64,000 bases of DNA from Thermoleophilales bacterium (GCA_020636895.1 JACJWZ010000001.1:992001-1056000); one strand, 5' to 3'; positions 23,085 through 32,022 are shown, counted from the stretch's first letter. A program made the numbers and translations. Notes: generated by a model not told the origin, from the letters alone.

Positions 23085-24475
23085 CGCCAGAACTCCGAGG
23101 CGAGCCCGCGCCGGGCGATCAGGGTCCGGAGCTCGATCAGCGCCGTGTAGGTGGGCAGGGCGAAGAGGCGCGCGCCGGCGCGGTCGACGGCGGCGTCGAA
23201 TGAGGCTTCGATCCCCTCGATGATCTCGATGCGGTCAGTCGGGAAGCCCGCGTACTTGAGCCGCAGCGCCATCTCGGACGCGCGCGTGCCGCTGCAGGTG
23301 ACATGCCCCGCCGCCGCGGCGAGGAGCTCGAAGTCCGCGTCCCAGACCCAGGAGACGTCGCGTCCGTCCGCGATCCGGTCGTTGAGCGCCATCCACAGCT
23401 CCAGCGGCTGCTGCGAGCGCTCGGCTTCGAGCGCGAGCGTGCGCAGGACCTCGTTCGCCCCGGCCGGGTTCTTGACCAGCAGGATCGAGACGTCGGTGCC
23501 GTCGACGGGGATCGTCTCGACGCGTCCGAAGACCGCTCGGACGCTCCGCAGGCCCGACCCGATCTGCTCCAGCCCGACCCCGAGGCGGAGGCCGGCGGCG
23601 ATCGCGGTGAGCGCGTTGTAGACGTTGTAGAGGCCGGGGAGGGGGATCTCGACCTGCAGATCGCCCGCTGGGGTCTCGGCGCGGAACGTGGTGCCCTCGA
23701 TGCCGCGCAGCTCGATCGCGGTCGCACGGACGTCCGGCGTCGGCCGGTCGGCGCCGCAGTTGGGGCACGTGTAGTGGCCCAGGTGGCCGACGAAGGCGCG
23801 CTCGTAGCGGTAGGGGGACCCGCAGCGGCGGCAGTGCTTGGCGTCGAAGGCATGCTGGAGCTCGGGCAATGCCCGAGCGGTGTCCTCGATTCCGAAGTAG
23901 GTGGTTCCGGGCCGGGTCTGGAGCTCCTCGTCGCGGCCGAGGTCGGCGACGAGAGGGTCGTCGGCGTTGAGGACGAGCCCCATCGAAGCCGGGCTCGCGG
24001 CGATCAGCTCAGCCCACTCGTCGGCGAGCCGCTCGAGCTCGCCGTAGCGGTCGAGTTGGTCTCGGAACAGGTTGCCGAGGATCAGGAGCGTGGGTTCGAG
24101 CTCCGCTGCGACCTGAGGCAACCACGCCTCGTCCACCTCGAGCAGCGCCTCGCTCCCGCGCTGCTCGAGCAACGCCGTCGCGACGCCCCAGGCCATGTTC
24201 GATCCCGCCCGGTTGTGAACGGGCTCACGCCCCGCCGCGCGAAGCTCGGCGGCGATCATCCCGGCCGTCGTCGTCTTGCCGTTGGTGGCGCTGATCACGG
24301 CTCGCTCGCCGGTGAGCCGCGAGGAGAGGCGTCCGATCGCGTCGGGCGCCGTGCGCAGCAGCAGGCGCCCGGGTAGCGTCGTGCCGCCGCCGCGCCCGCT
24401 GCGTCGGCTGATCGATCCGACGGCGCGCGCGCCCATCACCTTCGCGCCGAAGGCGCGGGAGCGGGAGGCGGTCAT
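23081..24475 (-). CDS. murT: Lipid II isoglutaminyl synthase, ligase subunit MurT
   Basis: 464 residues from ATG 24475, which overlaps the lipid-kinase stop (ATGA). MurT is a Mur ligase that activates lipid II D-Glu with ATP for amidation with GatD ammonia. Mur ligase P-loop SATNGKTTTAGMIAAEL, EVDEAW, GNLFRDQLDRYGEL, and a four-cysteine zinc ribbon (CRRC...CPNC) inserted at about residues 200-230, as in known MurT. The C-terminal DUF1727 carries LLVKNPAGANEVLRTL and WMALNDRIADGRDVSWVWD. Amidated peptidoglycan is typical of actinobacteria. Confidence 0.93.
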   Translation of the reverse strand: MTASRSRAFGAKVMGARAVGSISRRSGRGGGTTLPGRLLLRTAPDAIGRLSSRLTGERAVISATNGKTTTAGMIAAELRAAGREPVHNRAGSNMAWGVATALLEQRGSEALLEVDEAWLPQVAAELEPTLLILGNLFRDQLDRYGELERLADEWAELIAASPASMGLVLNADDPLVADLGRDEELQTRPGTTYFGIEDTARALPELQHAFDAKHCRRCGSPYRYERAFVGHLGHYTCPNCGADRPTPDVRATAIELRGIEGTTFRAETPAGDLQVEIPLPGLYNVYNALTAIAAGLRLGVGLEQIGSGLRSVRAVFGRVETIPVDGTDVSILLVKNPAGANEVLRTLALEAERSQQPLELWMALNDRIADGRDVSWVWDADFELLAAAAGHVTCSGTRASEMALRLKYAGFPTDRIEIIEGIEASFDAAVDRAGARLFALPTYTALIELRTLIARRGLASEFWR

Positions 24476-25386
24476 GAGCCCTCGTTCGGTGACGGCGCGA
24501 CGGCTTCCGGGGCGGGCGCGATCAGCTCGAGGGCGCTCGGCAGCAGCGTGATCGTCGCCGGAAGCTCGGTGAGGCGCTCCCCGTCCGCGTAGAGGTCGAA
24601 GGGGCGATCGGCGCTCACCTCGACGACCGCACCGCGTCTGGTCTCCACCTCTGGCCTGAGGACATGCGTGCCCTTGAAGACGTCCGGCAGGCCGGTGAGG
24701 AAGCTCCACTTGCTGCCTTCCGCCGTGGTGATCACGTCCAGCTCGCCATCATCGAGCTCGGCATCAGGCGCGACGAACATCCCGCCGCCATAGGCCTTCG
24801 AGTTCGCGACGGCGACCGCGTAGCCCCGCACCCGCTTCTGCGCGCCGTCGACCGTGACCGTGAACTCGGCCGGCTTCCACTGCCACAGCGCCCTGAGGGC
24901 GGCGTAGGCGTAGACGGCCGGGCCGCGGATGAGCCGTGTCTCGTTGGCGATCCGGTTGGCGTCGGAGTCGAAGCCGCACGAGGCGATGCAGAGGAAGCGC
25001 TCGCCGTTGGCCTCCCCGACGTCGATCCTGCGCCGATGGTCCGCCGCGAGGATCGCCACGGCCTCCGCCGGATCGGTCGGGATCCCGACGACGCGCGCGA
25101 AGTCGTTGCCGCGGCCACCGGGCAGGATCCCGAGCGGTGTCCGGCCGCCGGCGAGGACTCCGCCGACCTTGCCGATCAGGCCGTCGCCACTGCACACGAC
25201 CGGGATCTCGCCCGCCTCCGCCGCGGCCGCGGCCGCGCGGCATCCATGCTCGATGCCGGTCGTCTCCACCTTGCGGAAGCTGAGCCCACACTTGCCCATC
25301 TCCGCCTCGATCGCCGGCAGGCGCTTCATCGCGCGGCCGCCGCCGGCCGATGGGTTGACGAGGAGAAGGTAGCGGGCGTCGGCCAC
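24472..25386 (-). CDS. Diacylglycerol/lipid kinase (YegS/BmrU family)
   Basis: 304 residues from GTG. DAGK catalytic fold: VNPSAGGGRAM at the start, then CSGDGLIGKVGGVLAGG where most members have GGDGTxxEV, and GILPGGRGNDFAR. The first Gly is Ser and the Thr is Leu, so the nucleotide loop is slightly divergent. The C-terminal half is the beta-sandwich with YADGERL. Members phosphorylate diacylglycerol or related lipids (e.g. ceramide, sphingosine). The gene precedes murT in an operon and follows a methyltransferase with a 5-base gap. Confidence 0.86.
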   Translation of the reverse strand: MADARYLLLVNPSAGGGRAMKRLPAIEAEMGKCGLSFRKVETTGIEHGCRAAAAAAEAGEIPVVCSGDGLIGKVGGVLAGGRTPLGILPGGRGNDFARVVGIPTDPAEAVAILAADHRRRIDVGEANGERFLCIASCGFDSDANRIANETRLIRGPAVYAYAALRALWQWKPAEFTVTVDGAQKRVRGYAVAVANSKAYGGGMFVAPDAELDDGELDVITTAEGSKWSFLTGLPDVFKGTHVLRPEVETRRGAVVEVSADRPFDLYADGERLTELPATITLLPSALELIAPAPEAVAPSPNEGS

Positions 25387-25391
25387 TGGTC

Positions 25392-26051
25392 TCAGTCCCC
25401 CTTGCGCGCCACGAAGTACGACCCGCGCCCGATCTTGCCGGCTTTGACCTCGACCATCCCGTTGCGCTCGAAGCCCCGTCGCAGAACCGCATCCGGCGTG
25501 AAGAACGGGGTCCGGTCGCCGGAGCTGGCGGCGACGATCGCGTGACCGCCGTGGCGCAGCACGCGCGAGGTCTCCGCGAAGAAGGGCGGCATGTTGAGCT
25601 GGGTGACGAGATCGAAGTGGCCGTCGTCGAAGGGCAGCGACGAGGCATCGCCCACCCTGAAGGCGATGCGTCCTTCGGGATCGAGCCCGACCTTCCCCTT
25701 GGCCTGACGGATCATCTCCTCGGAGATGTCGATGCCCCTGACCGAGGCGCGCGGGAACTCCCTGGCGACGAAGAGCGCCGCGACGCCGGTTCCGGTGCCG
25801 ATGTCGAGGGCTCGCTCCGGGCGCCGGTCGATCTTCGTCACCGCAACCGCGAGCGGCGCGAGATGCTCGGCCCCGGGGGCGCCGGTGCGCTCATCCCAGC
25901 CGACGGCGAGATCGTCGAAGTAGCGCGTCATCGGGCCTCGCAGGAGCGGCCAGAGCCAGGGCGCCCGAGCGACGGAGGCGGTCACCGCGCGGCCGACGAG
26001 GCGCACGCGCCCGCCGGGGCTTTCGCTCTCCGCTTCGCTCACGGGCGGCAT
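25392..26051 (-). CDS. Class I SAM-dependent methyltransferase
   Basis: 219 residues. Motif I ALDIGTGTGVAALFVA, acidic loop VRGIDISEEMIRQA, motif for the target VGDASSLPFDDGHFDLVTQL. The protein resembles UbiE/COQ5-like and Methyltransf_11 enzymes. A hydrophobic N-terminal stretch (about residues 25-45) may be a membrane-proximal helix. First gene of the minus-strand operon leading to the lipid kinase, murT and gatD. Substrate unknown. Confidence 0.84.
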   Translation of the reverse strand: MPPVSEAESESPGGRVRLVGRAVTASVARAPWLWPLLRGPMTRYFDDLAVGWDERTGAPGAEHLAPLAVAVTKIDRRPERALDIGTGTGVAALFVAREFPRASVRGIDISEEMIRQAKGKVGLDPEGRIAFRVGDASSLPFDDGHFDLVTQLNMPPFFAETSRVLRHGGHAIVAASSGDRTPFFTPDAVLRRGFERNGMVEVKAGKIGRGSYFVARKGD

Positions 26052-26102
26052 GATCGCAACCCGTTAGGCTGGCGCGCGATCCGGGCGTGTCCCGGAGCAG
26101 CG

Positions 26103-26822
26103 ATGAATGGCGGCAAGACCCACAACATGGCCCGTTCCCGCCCCGTGTTCCGGCGGGTGGCGTTCGCCGTCGTGACGCTCGCTCTGGCCGGCTCGCTCGC
26201 CGCGTGCGGCGGGGACGACGAGGGGGACGACCCGACGGCGCCGGGCACGGGGACCGTCGCGGTGGCTGAGGTCAAGTGCACCCAGGTCCCAGACGAGGGC
26301 GGCGACGTCAAGTGCCCGACCGAGATCGCGACCGACCCCGCCGACGTCTCGGTGAAGACCAGCGAGGGCGACTTCACCATCGCGCTCGACGTCGACGCAT
26401 CGCCGGCGACGACGACATCCTTCCGCCATCTCGTCGAGGACGGCTTCTACGACGGGCTCACGTTCAGCCGCGTCGTCCCCGGCTTCGTGATCCAGGGGGG
26501 CGACCCGCTCGCCGATGACTCCCAGCGCGCCGGATCCGGCGGTCCCGGCTACTACGTCGACGAGAAGGTCCCCGACGACACCACATACGACCGCGGGGTC
26601 GTCGCCATGGCCAAGGCAGCCGACGAGCCCGCGGGCCGCTCGGGCAGCCAGTTCTTCGTCGTCTCCGGGCCGGATGCCCAGCTTCCCCCCGACTACGCGT
26701 ACGTCGGCCGCGTCACCAAGGGTCTCGACACGGTCGCCGCGATCGAGTCGCTCGGCGTCGGCGACGGGCCGCCGCGCAAGCGGGTGACGATCGACGACAT
26801 GGAGGTGGTACCGCAATCATGA
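26103..26822 (+). CDS. Lipoprotein peptidyl-prolyl cis-trans isomerase (cyclophilin)
   Basis: 239 residues from ATG 26103 (GGAG 5 bases upstream; ATG 26127 has none). Lipoprotein signal ending LAGSLAAC, so the protein is anchored outside the membrane. Cyclophilin domain at about 75-237: TTTSFRHLVEDGFYDGLTF, SRVVPGFVIQGGDP, GSGGPGY, GRSGSQFFV and YVGRVTKGLDTV. These are the standard substrate-binding residues (R, F, Q, F). Probably helps fold exported proteins. The stop overlaps the next cyclophilin start by 4 bases (ATGA). Confidence 0.92.
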   Translation: MNGGKTHNMARSRPVFRRVAFAVVTLALAGSLAACGGDDEGDDPTAPGTGTVAVAEVKCTQVPDEGGDVKCPTEIATDPADVSVKTSEGDFTIALDVDASPATTTSFRHLVEDGFYDGLTFSRVVPGFVIQGGDPLADDSQRAGSGGPGYYVDEKVPDDTTYDRGVVAMAKAADEPAGRSGSQFFVVSGPDAQLPPDYAYVGRVTKGLDTVAAIESLGVGDGPPRKRVTIDDMEVVPQS

Positions 26823-27478
26823 GCGCACGCAGCTTCAGGGGGTTCACGCTCGCAGCCGCTGCTCTGATGCTGCTCGCCCTGCTGCTCGGGGCCTGCGGCG
26901 GCGACGACGGCGACGGAACCACCGAGGCGTCGTCCGGCGACTGCGCGACGGTCGCGGCCCCTGATCCGGTCGACCGCAAGGCGAAGCCGCCGAAGCAGGA
27001 TGCGCCGACGGCCCAGGGCGCCGTCTTCGAGACGAACTGCGGCAGCTTCACGATCACCTTTGACGACCGGAACCCGAAGACCGCCGCCTCCTTCCAGAGC
27101 CTGGTCGAGCAGGGCTTCTACGACGGCTTGCCGATCCACCGCGTCGTCGGCGACTTCCTGATCCAGGGTGGGGATCCCGCCGGCGATGGGACCGGAGGGC
27201 CCGGGTACTCGATCGACGAGAAGCCGCCGCCTGGTCTCGCATACACGGAGGGCACCGTGGCGATGGCGAAGACGGCCGCCGAGCCGCCGGGACGGTCGGG
27301 TAGCCAGTTCTTCATCGCGGTCGCCGCCGATATCGGGCTCACGCCCGACTACGCGCTCGTCGGCGAGGTGACCGAGGGCATGGACGTCGTCAAGGCGATC
27401 TCCGAGCTCGCGCCCGACGGCGGCGATGGCCAGCCCTCGACGCCGGTCGTTATCGAGAGCGCGAAGCTGGAGGGCTGA
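26819..27478 (+). CDS. Second lipoprotein cyclophilin, tandem paralogue
   Basis: 219 residues. Lipobox LLLGAC, then a cyclophilin domain: VEQGFYDGLPIHRVVGDFLIQGGDP, GTGGPGYSIDEK, GRSGSQFFIAVA, LVGEVTEGMDVV. About half the residues match its neighbour in the core, so it arose by duplication, but N-terminal linkers differ and both lipoboxes are kept. It starts in an ATGA overlap with the first copy and is clearly cotranslated. Confidence 0.92.
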   Translation: MSARSFRGFTLAAAALMLLALLLGACGGDDGDGTTEASSGDCATVAAPDPVDRKAKPPKQDAPTAQGAVFETNCGSFTITFDDRNPKTAASFQSLVEQGFYDGLPIHRVVGDFLIQGGDPAGDGTGGPGYSIDEKPPPGLAYTEGTVAMAKTAAEPPGRSGSQFFIAVAADIGLTPDYALVGEVTEGMDVVKAISELAPDGGDGQPSTPVVIESAKLEG

Positions 27479-28322
27479 GCCCATCGGGTCCGACTTCGAG
27501 GCCGCTGCGGGAGACGGCGTCACCCTGAGAGGGACCCGCGACGGCGACGGGCCGCCGATCCTGCTGGCCCATGGACTGACCGCGCACCGTGAGCTCGTCG
27601 TCCACGGCTCCAACGCCCTGCAGCGTCGCGGTCACGAGGTGATCCGCTATGACGCTCGCGCACACGGGGAAAGCGATGCGGGGCCGCAGGGCAGCCGAAC
27701 CTACGACCACCTCGGCGACGACATGGAGGCCGTGCTTGCCGCCACGGTTCCGGCCGGCGGTCCGTTGCCGGTGCTCGCCGGGCACTCGATGGGAGCCCAC
27801 ACCCTGGTCGGGCTGGCGCTGCGGGACCCCGATCGCGTAGCGGGTCTGGTCGTGATCGGACCCGCAGTGGTCGGGGGACCCGCCCCCGACGGCGGCAGCT
27901 GGGACGCCCTCGCCGACGGACTCGAGCGCGACGGGATCGACGGGTTCATCGCGGCGTACTCCGAGGGCCTCGATCCCGAGTGGAGCGAGACGCTGATTCG
28001 CATCGCCCGCGACCGGCTCTCGGTCCATCGGGATCTCGGCGCCCTCGCGGCCGCGCTCCGCGAGATTCCGCGGTCGTCCCCGTTCGACGGACTCGCGGAG
28101 CTGGAGGGTCTCGATGTACCCGCGCTGGTCGTCGCGAGCGGCGACGAAGCCGATCCGACGCATCCCTACGCGGTCGCCGAGGCGTACGCCGAGAGCCTGC
28201 CGCGAGCGAGGCTCATCAGCGAGGCGTCCGGCCAGAGCCCGCTGGCGTGGCAGGGGGGGAGGCTCTCGCGCGAGATCGCGACGTTCTGCGCCGAGGACGC
28301 GGTGCGCGAGCGAGTGGGCTGA
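27426..28322 (+). CDS. Alpha/beta hydrolase
   Basis: 298 residues if read from the ATG at 27426, which would overlap the preceding cyclophilin by 53 bases. The conserved part begins near residue 20 (SDFEAAAGDGVTLRG); an ATC codon at 27483, 8 bases after GGAGGG, would also suit, so the true start is unsure. Lid and core: ILLAHGLTAHRELV, RYDARAHGESD, nucleophile elbow LAGHSMGAHT, and a late His in a region where RLISEASGQSPL stands. Broad-substrate serine hydrolase fold; substrate unknown. Confidence 0.82.
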   Translation: MASPRRRSLSRARSWRAEPIGSDFEAAAGDGVTLRGTRDGDGPPILLAHGLTAHRELVVHGSNALQRRGHEVIRYDARAHGESDAGPQGSRTYDHLGDDMEAVLAATVPAGGPLPVLAGHSMGAHTLVGLALRDPDRVAGLVVIGPAVVGGPAPDGGSWDALADGLERDGIDGFIAAYSEGLDPEWSETLIRIARDRLSVHRDLGALAAALREIPRSSPFDGLAELEGLDVPALVVASGDEADPTHPYAVAEAYAESLPRARLISEASGQSPLAWQGGRLSREIATFCAEDAVRERVG

Positions 28323-28376
28323 GACGGCCCGAGAGCGGGTCAGATCCCGTTTAGGTTCGGCCGTATCCTCCGAGCG

Positions 28377-28718
28377 ATGAGCGACGAGCACGGCAGCCCC
28401 GTCCACTACACGGCCATCGAGCGCGGGACACCCGTCTACGCGAGCGACGGCACCGCGGTCGGCGAGGTGCGCCAGGTGGTCGACAACTACCGCGAGCACA
28501 TCCTCGACGGCTTCGTGATCGAGGACGCCTCGGGAGCGATCCGGTTCGTCGATGGACCAGAGGTGGCGAGGACGTTCGAGCGCGCGGTCACCCTGACCAT
28601 CGACGCGGCGACCGTCGCTCAGCTCGGCCCGCCCGACCCCGGCGCCGCCAGCTTCGGCGCCAACCTCAGCTCCGGGCGCGTCTCGAAGCTCTTCGGCCGC
28701 GCCTGGAAGCGCAAGTAG
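28377..28718 (+). CDS. PRC-barrel-like small protein
   Basis: 113 residues. The first 75 residues have the PRC-barrel pattern RGTPVYASDGTAVGEVRQVVDN, DGFVIEDASGAIRFVDGPEV, with beta strands and a Gly-rich turn. The end is basic (LFGRAWKRK). PRC barrels occur in RNA metabolism and photosynthetic proteins, but small stand-alone actinobacterial members have no known function. It ends 6 bases from the convergent flavin-binding gene. Confidence 0.75.
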   Translation: MSDEHGSPVHYTAIERGTPVYASDGTAVGEVRQVVDNYREHILDGFVIEDASGAIRFVDGPEVARTFERAVTLTIDAATVAQLGPPDPGAASFGANLSSGRVSKLFGRAWKRK

Positions 28719-28724
28719 CCGCGC

Positions 28725-29348
28725 TCAGCCGGCGTCGAAGTGGCCGGGCCACTCCCGTCGTCTGATCCGGGGGATCGAGCGGATCTCACCCAGCGTCGAC
28801 CACTCGTCGCGCCCGAGCCGCGCGAGCGGATCCAGCCGGCGGGCATCGGGAAGGCCGTCGGTGATCACCACCTCGTCGATGGCGAGGTGCACGACGCTCC
28901 CGAGTACGACCGTCGAGTCGCCGAGCGGGATCGTGTCCCTGACGCGACACTCGATCGCGACCGGTGAGGCTGCGACCCGCGGTGGCTTCACCCTCAGGCT
29001 CGGCTCACGCTCGAGGCCGACCAGCGCGAACTCGTCCTCGTCCGGCGAGAAGTCGGTGCCGGTGGCGTTGATCCTCTCGAAGAGCGGCTCCGGCGCCATG
29101 CAGACGACGAACTCGCCGGTCGCTTCCACGTTGGACAGCGAGTCCTTGCGGCCGACCGACGTGAACTGCACGATGGGCGGGTCGATGCACGAGACCGTGA
29201 AGAAGGAGTGAGGCGCGAGGTTGTCAACGCCCTCGGCCGATGTCGTCGATACCCACGCGATCGGCCGCGGGATGACCACGGCATTGAGAAGCCGGTGAAA
29301 CTGCCGGCGCTCGACCTCGGCGGGGTCGAAGTCGACCCGCGCGCTCAG
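28725..29348 (-). CDS. Flavin reductase-like FMN-binding split-barrel protein, probable CTG start
   Basis: Read from the CTG at 29348 the product is 207 residues, beginning SARVDFDPAEVERRQFHRLLN and continuing NAVVIPRPIAWVSTTS, the usual start of this family. The only ordinary start codon in frame is GTG 29279, which would remove 23 conserved residues. The CTG overlaps the upstream stop as CTGA, like the GTGA/ATGA overlaps elsewhere here. Other blocks are NLAPHSFFTVSCIDPPIVQFTS and EFVVCM. The fold binds FMN; the partner oxygenase is not visible. Confidence 0.78.
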   Translation of the reverse strand: MSARVDFDPAEVERRQFHRLLNAVVIPRPIAWVSTTSAEGVDNLAPHSFFTVSCIDPPIVQFTSVGRKDSLSNVEATGEFVVCMAPEPLFERINATGTDFSPDEDEFALVGLEREPSLRVKPPRVAASPVAIECRVRDTIPLGDSTVVLGSVVHLAIDEVVITDGLPDARRLDPLARLGRDEWSTLGEIRSIPRIRRREWPGHFDAG

Positions 29349-30085
29349 TACTCGGCGACCTGCTGACCGCCGGCGCTGGACACGCCGCCGCCGAGGTCGA
29401 AGAAGAGCACCGAGGCGACCAGCGCGGCGACCGGCTGCGTGATGGTCGCGACGAGGATGCTGAGTGCGATCAGAGCGCCGGTGCCGATCGAGGCGCCGAT
29501 CGCGAGCACGATGAACGAGACCACGAAGGTGATCAGGAAGACGACGAGGATGGTCAGGAAGACGTTCATGCGCTGGCCGCTGGTGAGCTCGCTGGAGCGG
29601 CCGAAGGCGCCGATCCCATCCTCGCCCTCGACGACGATCGCGGGCGAGGTGACGGCCCAGATCGTCATCAGGAACAGGCCGGGGATGATGAAGAGGATCA
29701 GGCCGATGGCGATCGCGATGCCGCGAAGGACGCCGTTGACGATGAGCGGCACGATGTACGGCGAAGCCGAGGAGATCAGGTCGCCGACCGAGAAGTCACG
29801 GCTCCCATCGCGCACGTCCGCTACGAGCTTGACGACGAAGCCGGTGTAGATCGCCGTTGCGACGAGCGAGACGACCGTGCCGATGAGCTGCAGGATGATC
29901 CCGCCGTCGGAGAGCAGGCCTTGGATCAGGCCCGCGATCAGGAAGACGATGAAGGCGGTGATCAGCAGCGGTGCCGCGTTCTCGGCGTAGATCGAGAACG
30001 ACTCCCGGACGACGCGCCCGACGTCGATCCCACGCGGCGCCGGAGCGGAGGGGGGAGGGGGAGGCGGCTGGGCTGCGGCTTCCAT
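29345..30085 (-). CDS. Multi-pass membrane protein (glycerophosphodiesterase-like membrane domain)
   Basis: 246 residues from ATG 30085 (TTG 30094 also possible). A Pro/Ala-rich N-terminus is followed by about six hydrophobic segments (around 43-63, 70-92, 115-140, 142-165, 190-215, 215-240). The motif DVGRVVRESFSIYAENAAPLLITAF and IPGLFLMTIWAVTSPAIVVEG are characteristic of the DUF7544/YciC-like integral membrane family. Function is unknown. Coupled to the flavin-binding gene by a CTGA overlap. Confidence 0.8.
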   Translation of the reverse strand: MEAAAQPPPPPPSAPAPRGIDVGRVVRESFSIYAENAAPLLITAFIVFLIAGLIQGLLSDGGIILQLIGTVVSLVATAIYTGFVVKLVADVRDGSRDFSVGDLISSASPYIVPLIVNGVLRGIAIAIGLILFIIPGLFLMTIWAVTSPAIVVEGEDGIGAFGRSSELTSGQRMNVFLTILVVFLITFVVSFIVLAIGASIGTGALIALSILVATITQPVAALVASVLFFDLGGGVSSAGGQQVAEY

Positions 30086-30173
30086 CGCCCGCAATAGCTA
30101 TCAGCTTTCGCGGCGGAGCGGAAGTCCAGTCGGCCGTACGCCGCCCGGGGCGTGGCGGCAGCAGCGGCTTCTC

Positions 30174-31241
30174 TCAGCCTGGAGTGAGTCGTGTGGCGGT
30201 CGCCTTCCAGCTCACCTCCACTGAGGTTCCCGGCGCCAGCCCAAGCCGTTGCACCGAGGCCGAAGTGACCTCGGCCACGGCGGGCTGTGGCAGGGCGAGC
30301 GCCACCCGGGCGCGGTTGCCGAACTCGGTCACCCCGGTCACCGACGCGGCCAGGCGGTTGAGCGCGGAGTCCCCCTCACCCGAAGGAGCCGAGGCGTGCA
30401 GCTCGATCTCCCAGGGGAAGACGCTGACGGCGACCGGCCCCTCGCCCCGGTCGGTGCTGACGACGACGCCCCCGCCGGCCAGCTCCACCTCGGTCAGCCC
30501 GCTCGCGGCGAGCCTGGCGATCCCCCTGAGGACGACGGCACCGGCCAGATCGGCGACGAAGGCCGACTTCGGGGCGGCGGTGAGCTCGGCCGGGGCGCCC
30601 TCCTGCACGACCCGGCCGCCGTCGAGGACGGCGACGCGGTCGGCGAGCAGCGCCGCCTCGGCGAAGTCATGGGTGACGAGGACGGCCGGCGTCCCCGTCT
30701 CGAGCAGCAGGCGCGAGAGCTCCGACGCGGCGCTCGAACGGGTGCTGGCATCGAGCGCCGAGAGCGGCTCGTCGAGGAGCAGGAGATCGGGTTCGGTCGC
30801 GAGGGCGCGGGCCAGCGCCACCCGCTGGCGCTCGCCACCGGAGAGGTCGGCGGGGCGGGCATCGGCGCGCCCCGCCACGCCGAGGACCGAAAGCAGATCG
30901 CTCGCTCGCGCCCGGCGTTCGCGGCGCCCGGCTCCGCGGACCCCGTAGGCGATGTTCGCTCGCGCGGACATGTTCGGGAACAGCGCGTACTCCTGGAAGA
31001 CGAAGCCGATCCGGCGACGTTCGACCGGGATGTCGATCCCTGCATCGCCGTCGAACCAGGTTGATCCCCCGAGGGAGATCCGTCCGGCTTCGGGGCGTAC
31101 GAGCCCGGCGATCGCCCGCAGCAGCGTGCTCTTGCCGGCTCCGGAGCGTCCGACGAGCGCGAGGCGCCGGCCGGGTTCGACCCTGAGCTCGGCGGCGAGT
31201 GAGAAGGCCTCGCGCTCGAGGCTGATCTCAGCGCGCAGCAC
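30174..31241 (-). CDS. modC: Molybdate ABC transporter ATP-binding protein ModC
   Basis: 355 residues from GTG 31241 with GGAGG 6 bases upstream. ABC ATPase: Walker A GRSGAGKST, Q-loop FVFQEYALFP, signature LSGGERQRV, Walker B LLLLDEPLSALD, His switch VTHDF. A C-terminal TOBE/Mop molybdate-binding domain (about residues 285-350) contains RLAASVTGVTEFGNRARVALAL. It provides energy for molybdate uptake through ModB. The start lies within the end of modB (14-base overlap). Confidence 0.9.
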   Translation of the reverse strand: MLRAEISLEREAFSLAAELRVEPGRRLALVGRSGAGKSTLLRAIAGLVRPEAGRISLGGSTWFDGDAGIDIPVERRRIGFVFQEYALFPNMSARANIAYGVRGAGRRERRARASDLLSVLGVAGRADARPADLSGGERQRVALARALATEPDLLLLDEPLSALDASTRSSAASELSRLLLETGTPAVLVTHDFAEAALLADRVAVLDGGRVVQEGAPAELTAAPKSAFVADLAGAVVLRGIARLAASGLTEVELAGGGVVVSTDRGEGPVAVSVFPWEIELHASAPSGEGDSALNRLAASVTGVTEFGNRARVALALPQPAVAEVTSASVQRLGLAPGTSVEVSWKATATRLTPG

Positions 31242-32022
31242 GGGATGCCTCCGGGGTGCCGCCGAGGAACTTGACGCCGAGCAGGAGCGCGGCCGAGAAC
31301 AGGACCAGGACCCCCGACAGCGCCAGCGACGCGTCGAAGTCCGAGGCGAGGAACCGGAAGATCGCGAGCGGCGCGGTCTGGGTCCTGCCCTCGAGGGAGC
31401 CGGCGAAGAGCAGCGTCGCCCCGAACTCGCCGAGCGCGCGGCCCCAGGCGAGCGCGAGTCCGGAGGCGAGACCTGCCCGGGCGCCGGGGATCGCGATCCG
31501 CGCGAACGTCCTGCCCTCGCCGGCGCCGAGAGTGCGCGAGGCATCGAGCAGGTCCGGATCGATCGCCTCGAACGCCGCCATCGCGCCGCGCACGTAGAAG
31601 GGGGCCGCGACGAACGTCATCGCGACGACGACCCCGGCCGTCTGCAGGACGAGCTGAACTCCGGCGTCCTCGATGGCCCCGCCGACGAGGCCCTGGGGTC
31701 CGAAGGCGGCGAGAAGCGCGATCCCGGCTGCGGCCGGCGGGAGAACCAGGGGGAGCTCGATAACGGTGATCAGCGCCGCGCGGCCGCGGAAGCTACGCCG
31801 CGCGAGCAGGAAGGCGGCCGGGGTGCCGACGACGAGGATCGCGACGACGGCCACCAGCGAGGTGCGCAGGCTCAGCCACAGAGCTTCGAGCGATCCCTCC
31901 CTGCCGAGGCTGTCCACGAGCTCGCGCGGTCCAGCCTCCACGAAGATCGCGACGATCGGGATCGCGAGGAAGCTGAGCAGAACGGCGAGCGCCAGCAGCG
32001 AAGCCAAGCGGAAGGGGCTCAC
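31228..32022 (-). CDS. modB: Molybdate ABC transporter permease ModB
   Basis: 264 residues from GTG. About six membrane segments; the EAA loop is ASRTLGAGEGRTFARIAIPGARAG followed by ALGEFGATLLFAGS. This matches ModB/CysT-type permeases. Between modA (27 bases upstream) and modC (overlapping), it forms the membrane channel of the operon modA-modB-modC. Confidence 0.92.
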   Translation of the reverse strand: MSPFRLASLLALAVLLSFLAIPIVAIFVEAGPRELVDSLGREGSLEALWLSLRTSLVAVVAILVVGTPAAFLLARRSFRGRAALITVIELPLVLPPAAAGIALLAAFGPQGLVGGAIEDAGVQLVLQTAGVVVAMTFVAAPFYVRGAMAAFEAIDPDLLDASRTLGAGEGRTFARIAIPGARAGLASGLALAWGRALGEFGATLLFAGSLEGRTQTAPLAIFRFLASDFDASLALSGVLVLFSAALLLGVKFLGGTPEASRAAR

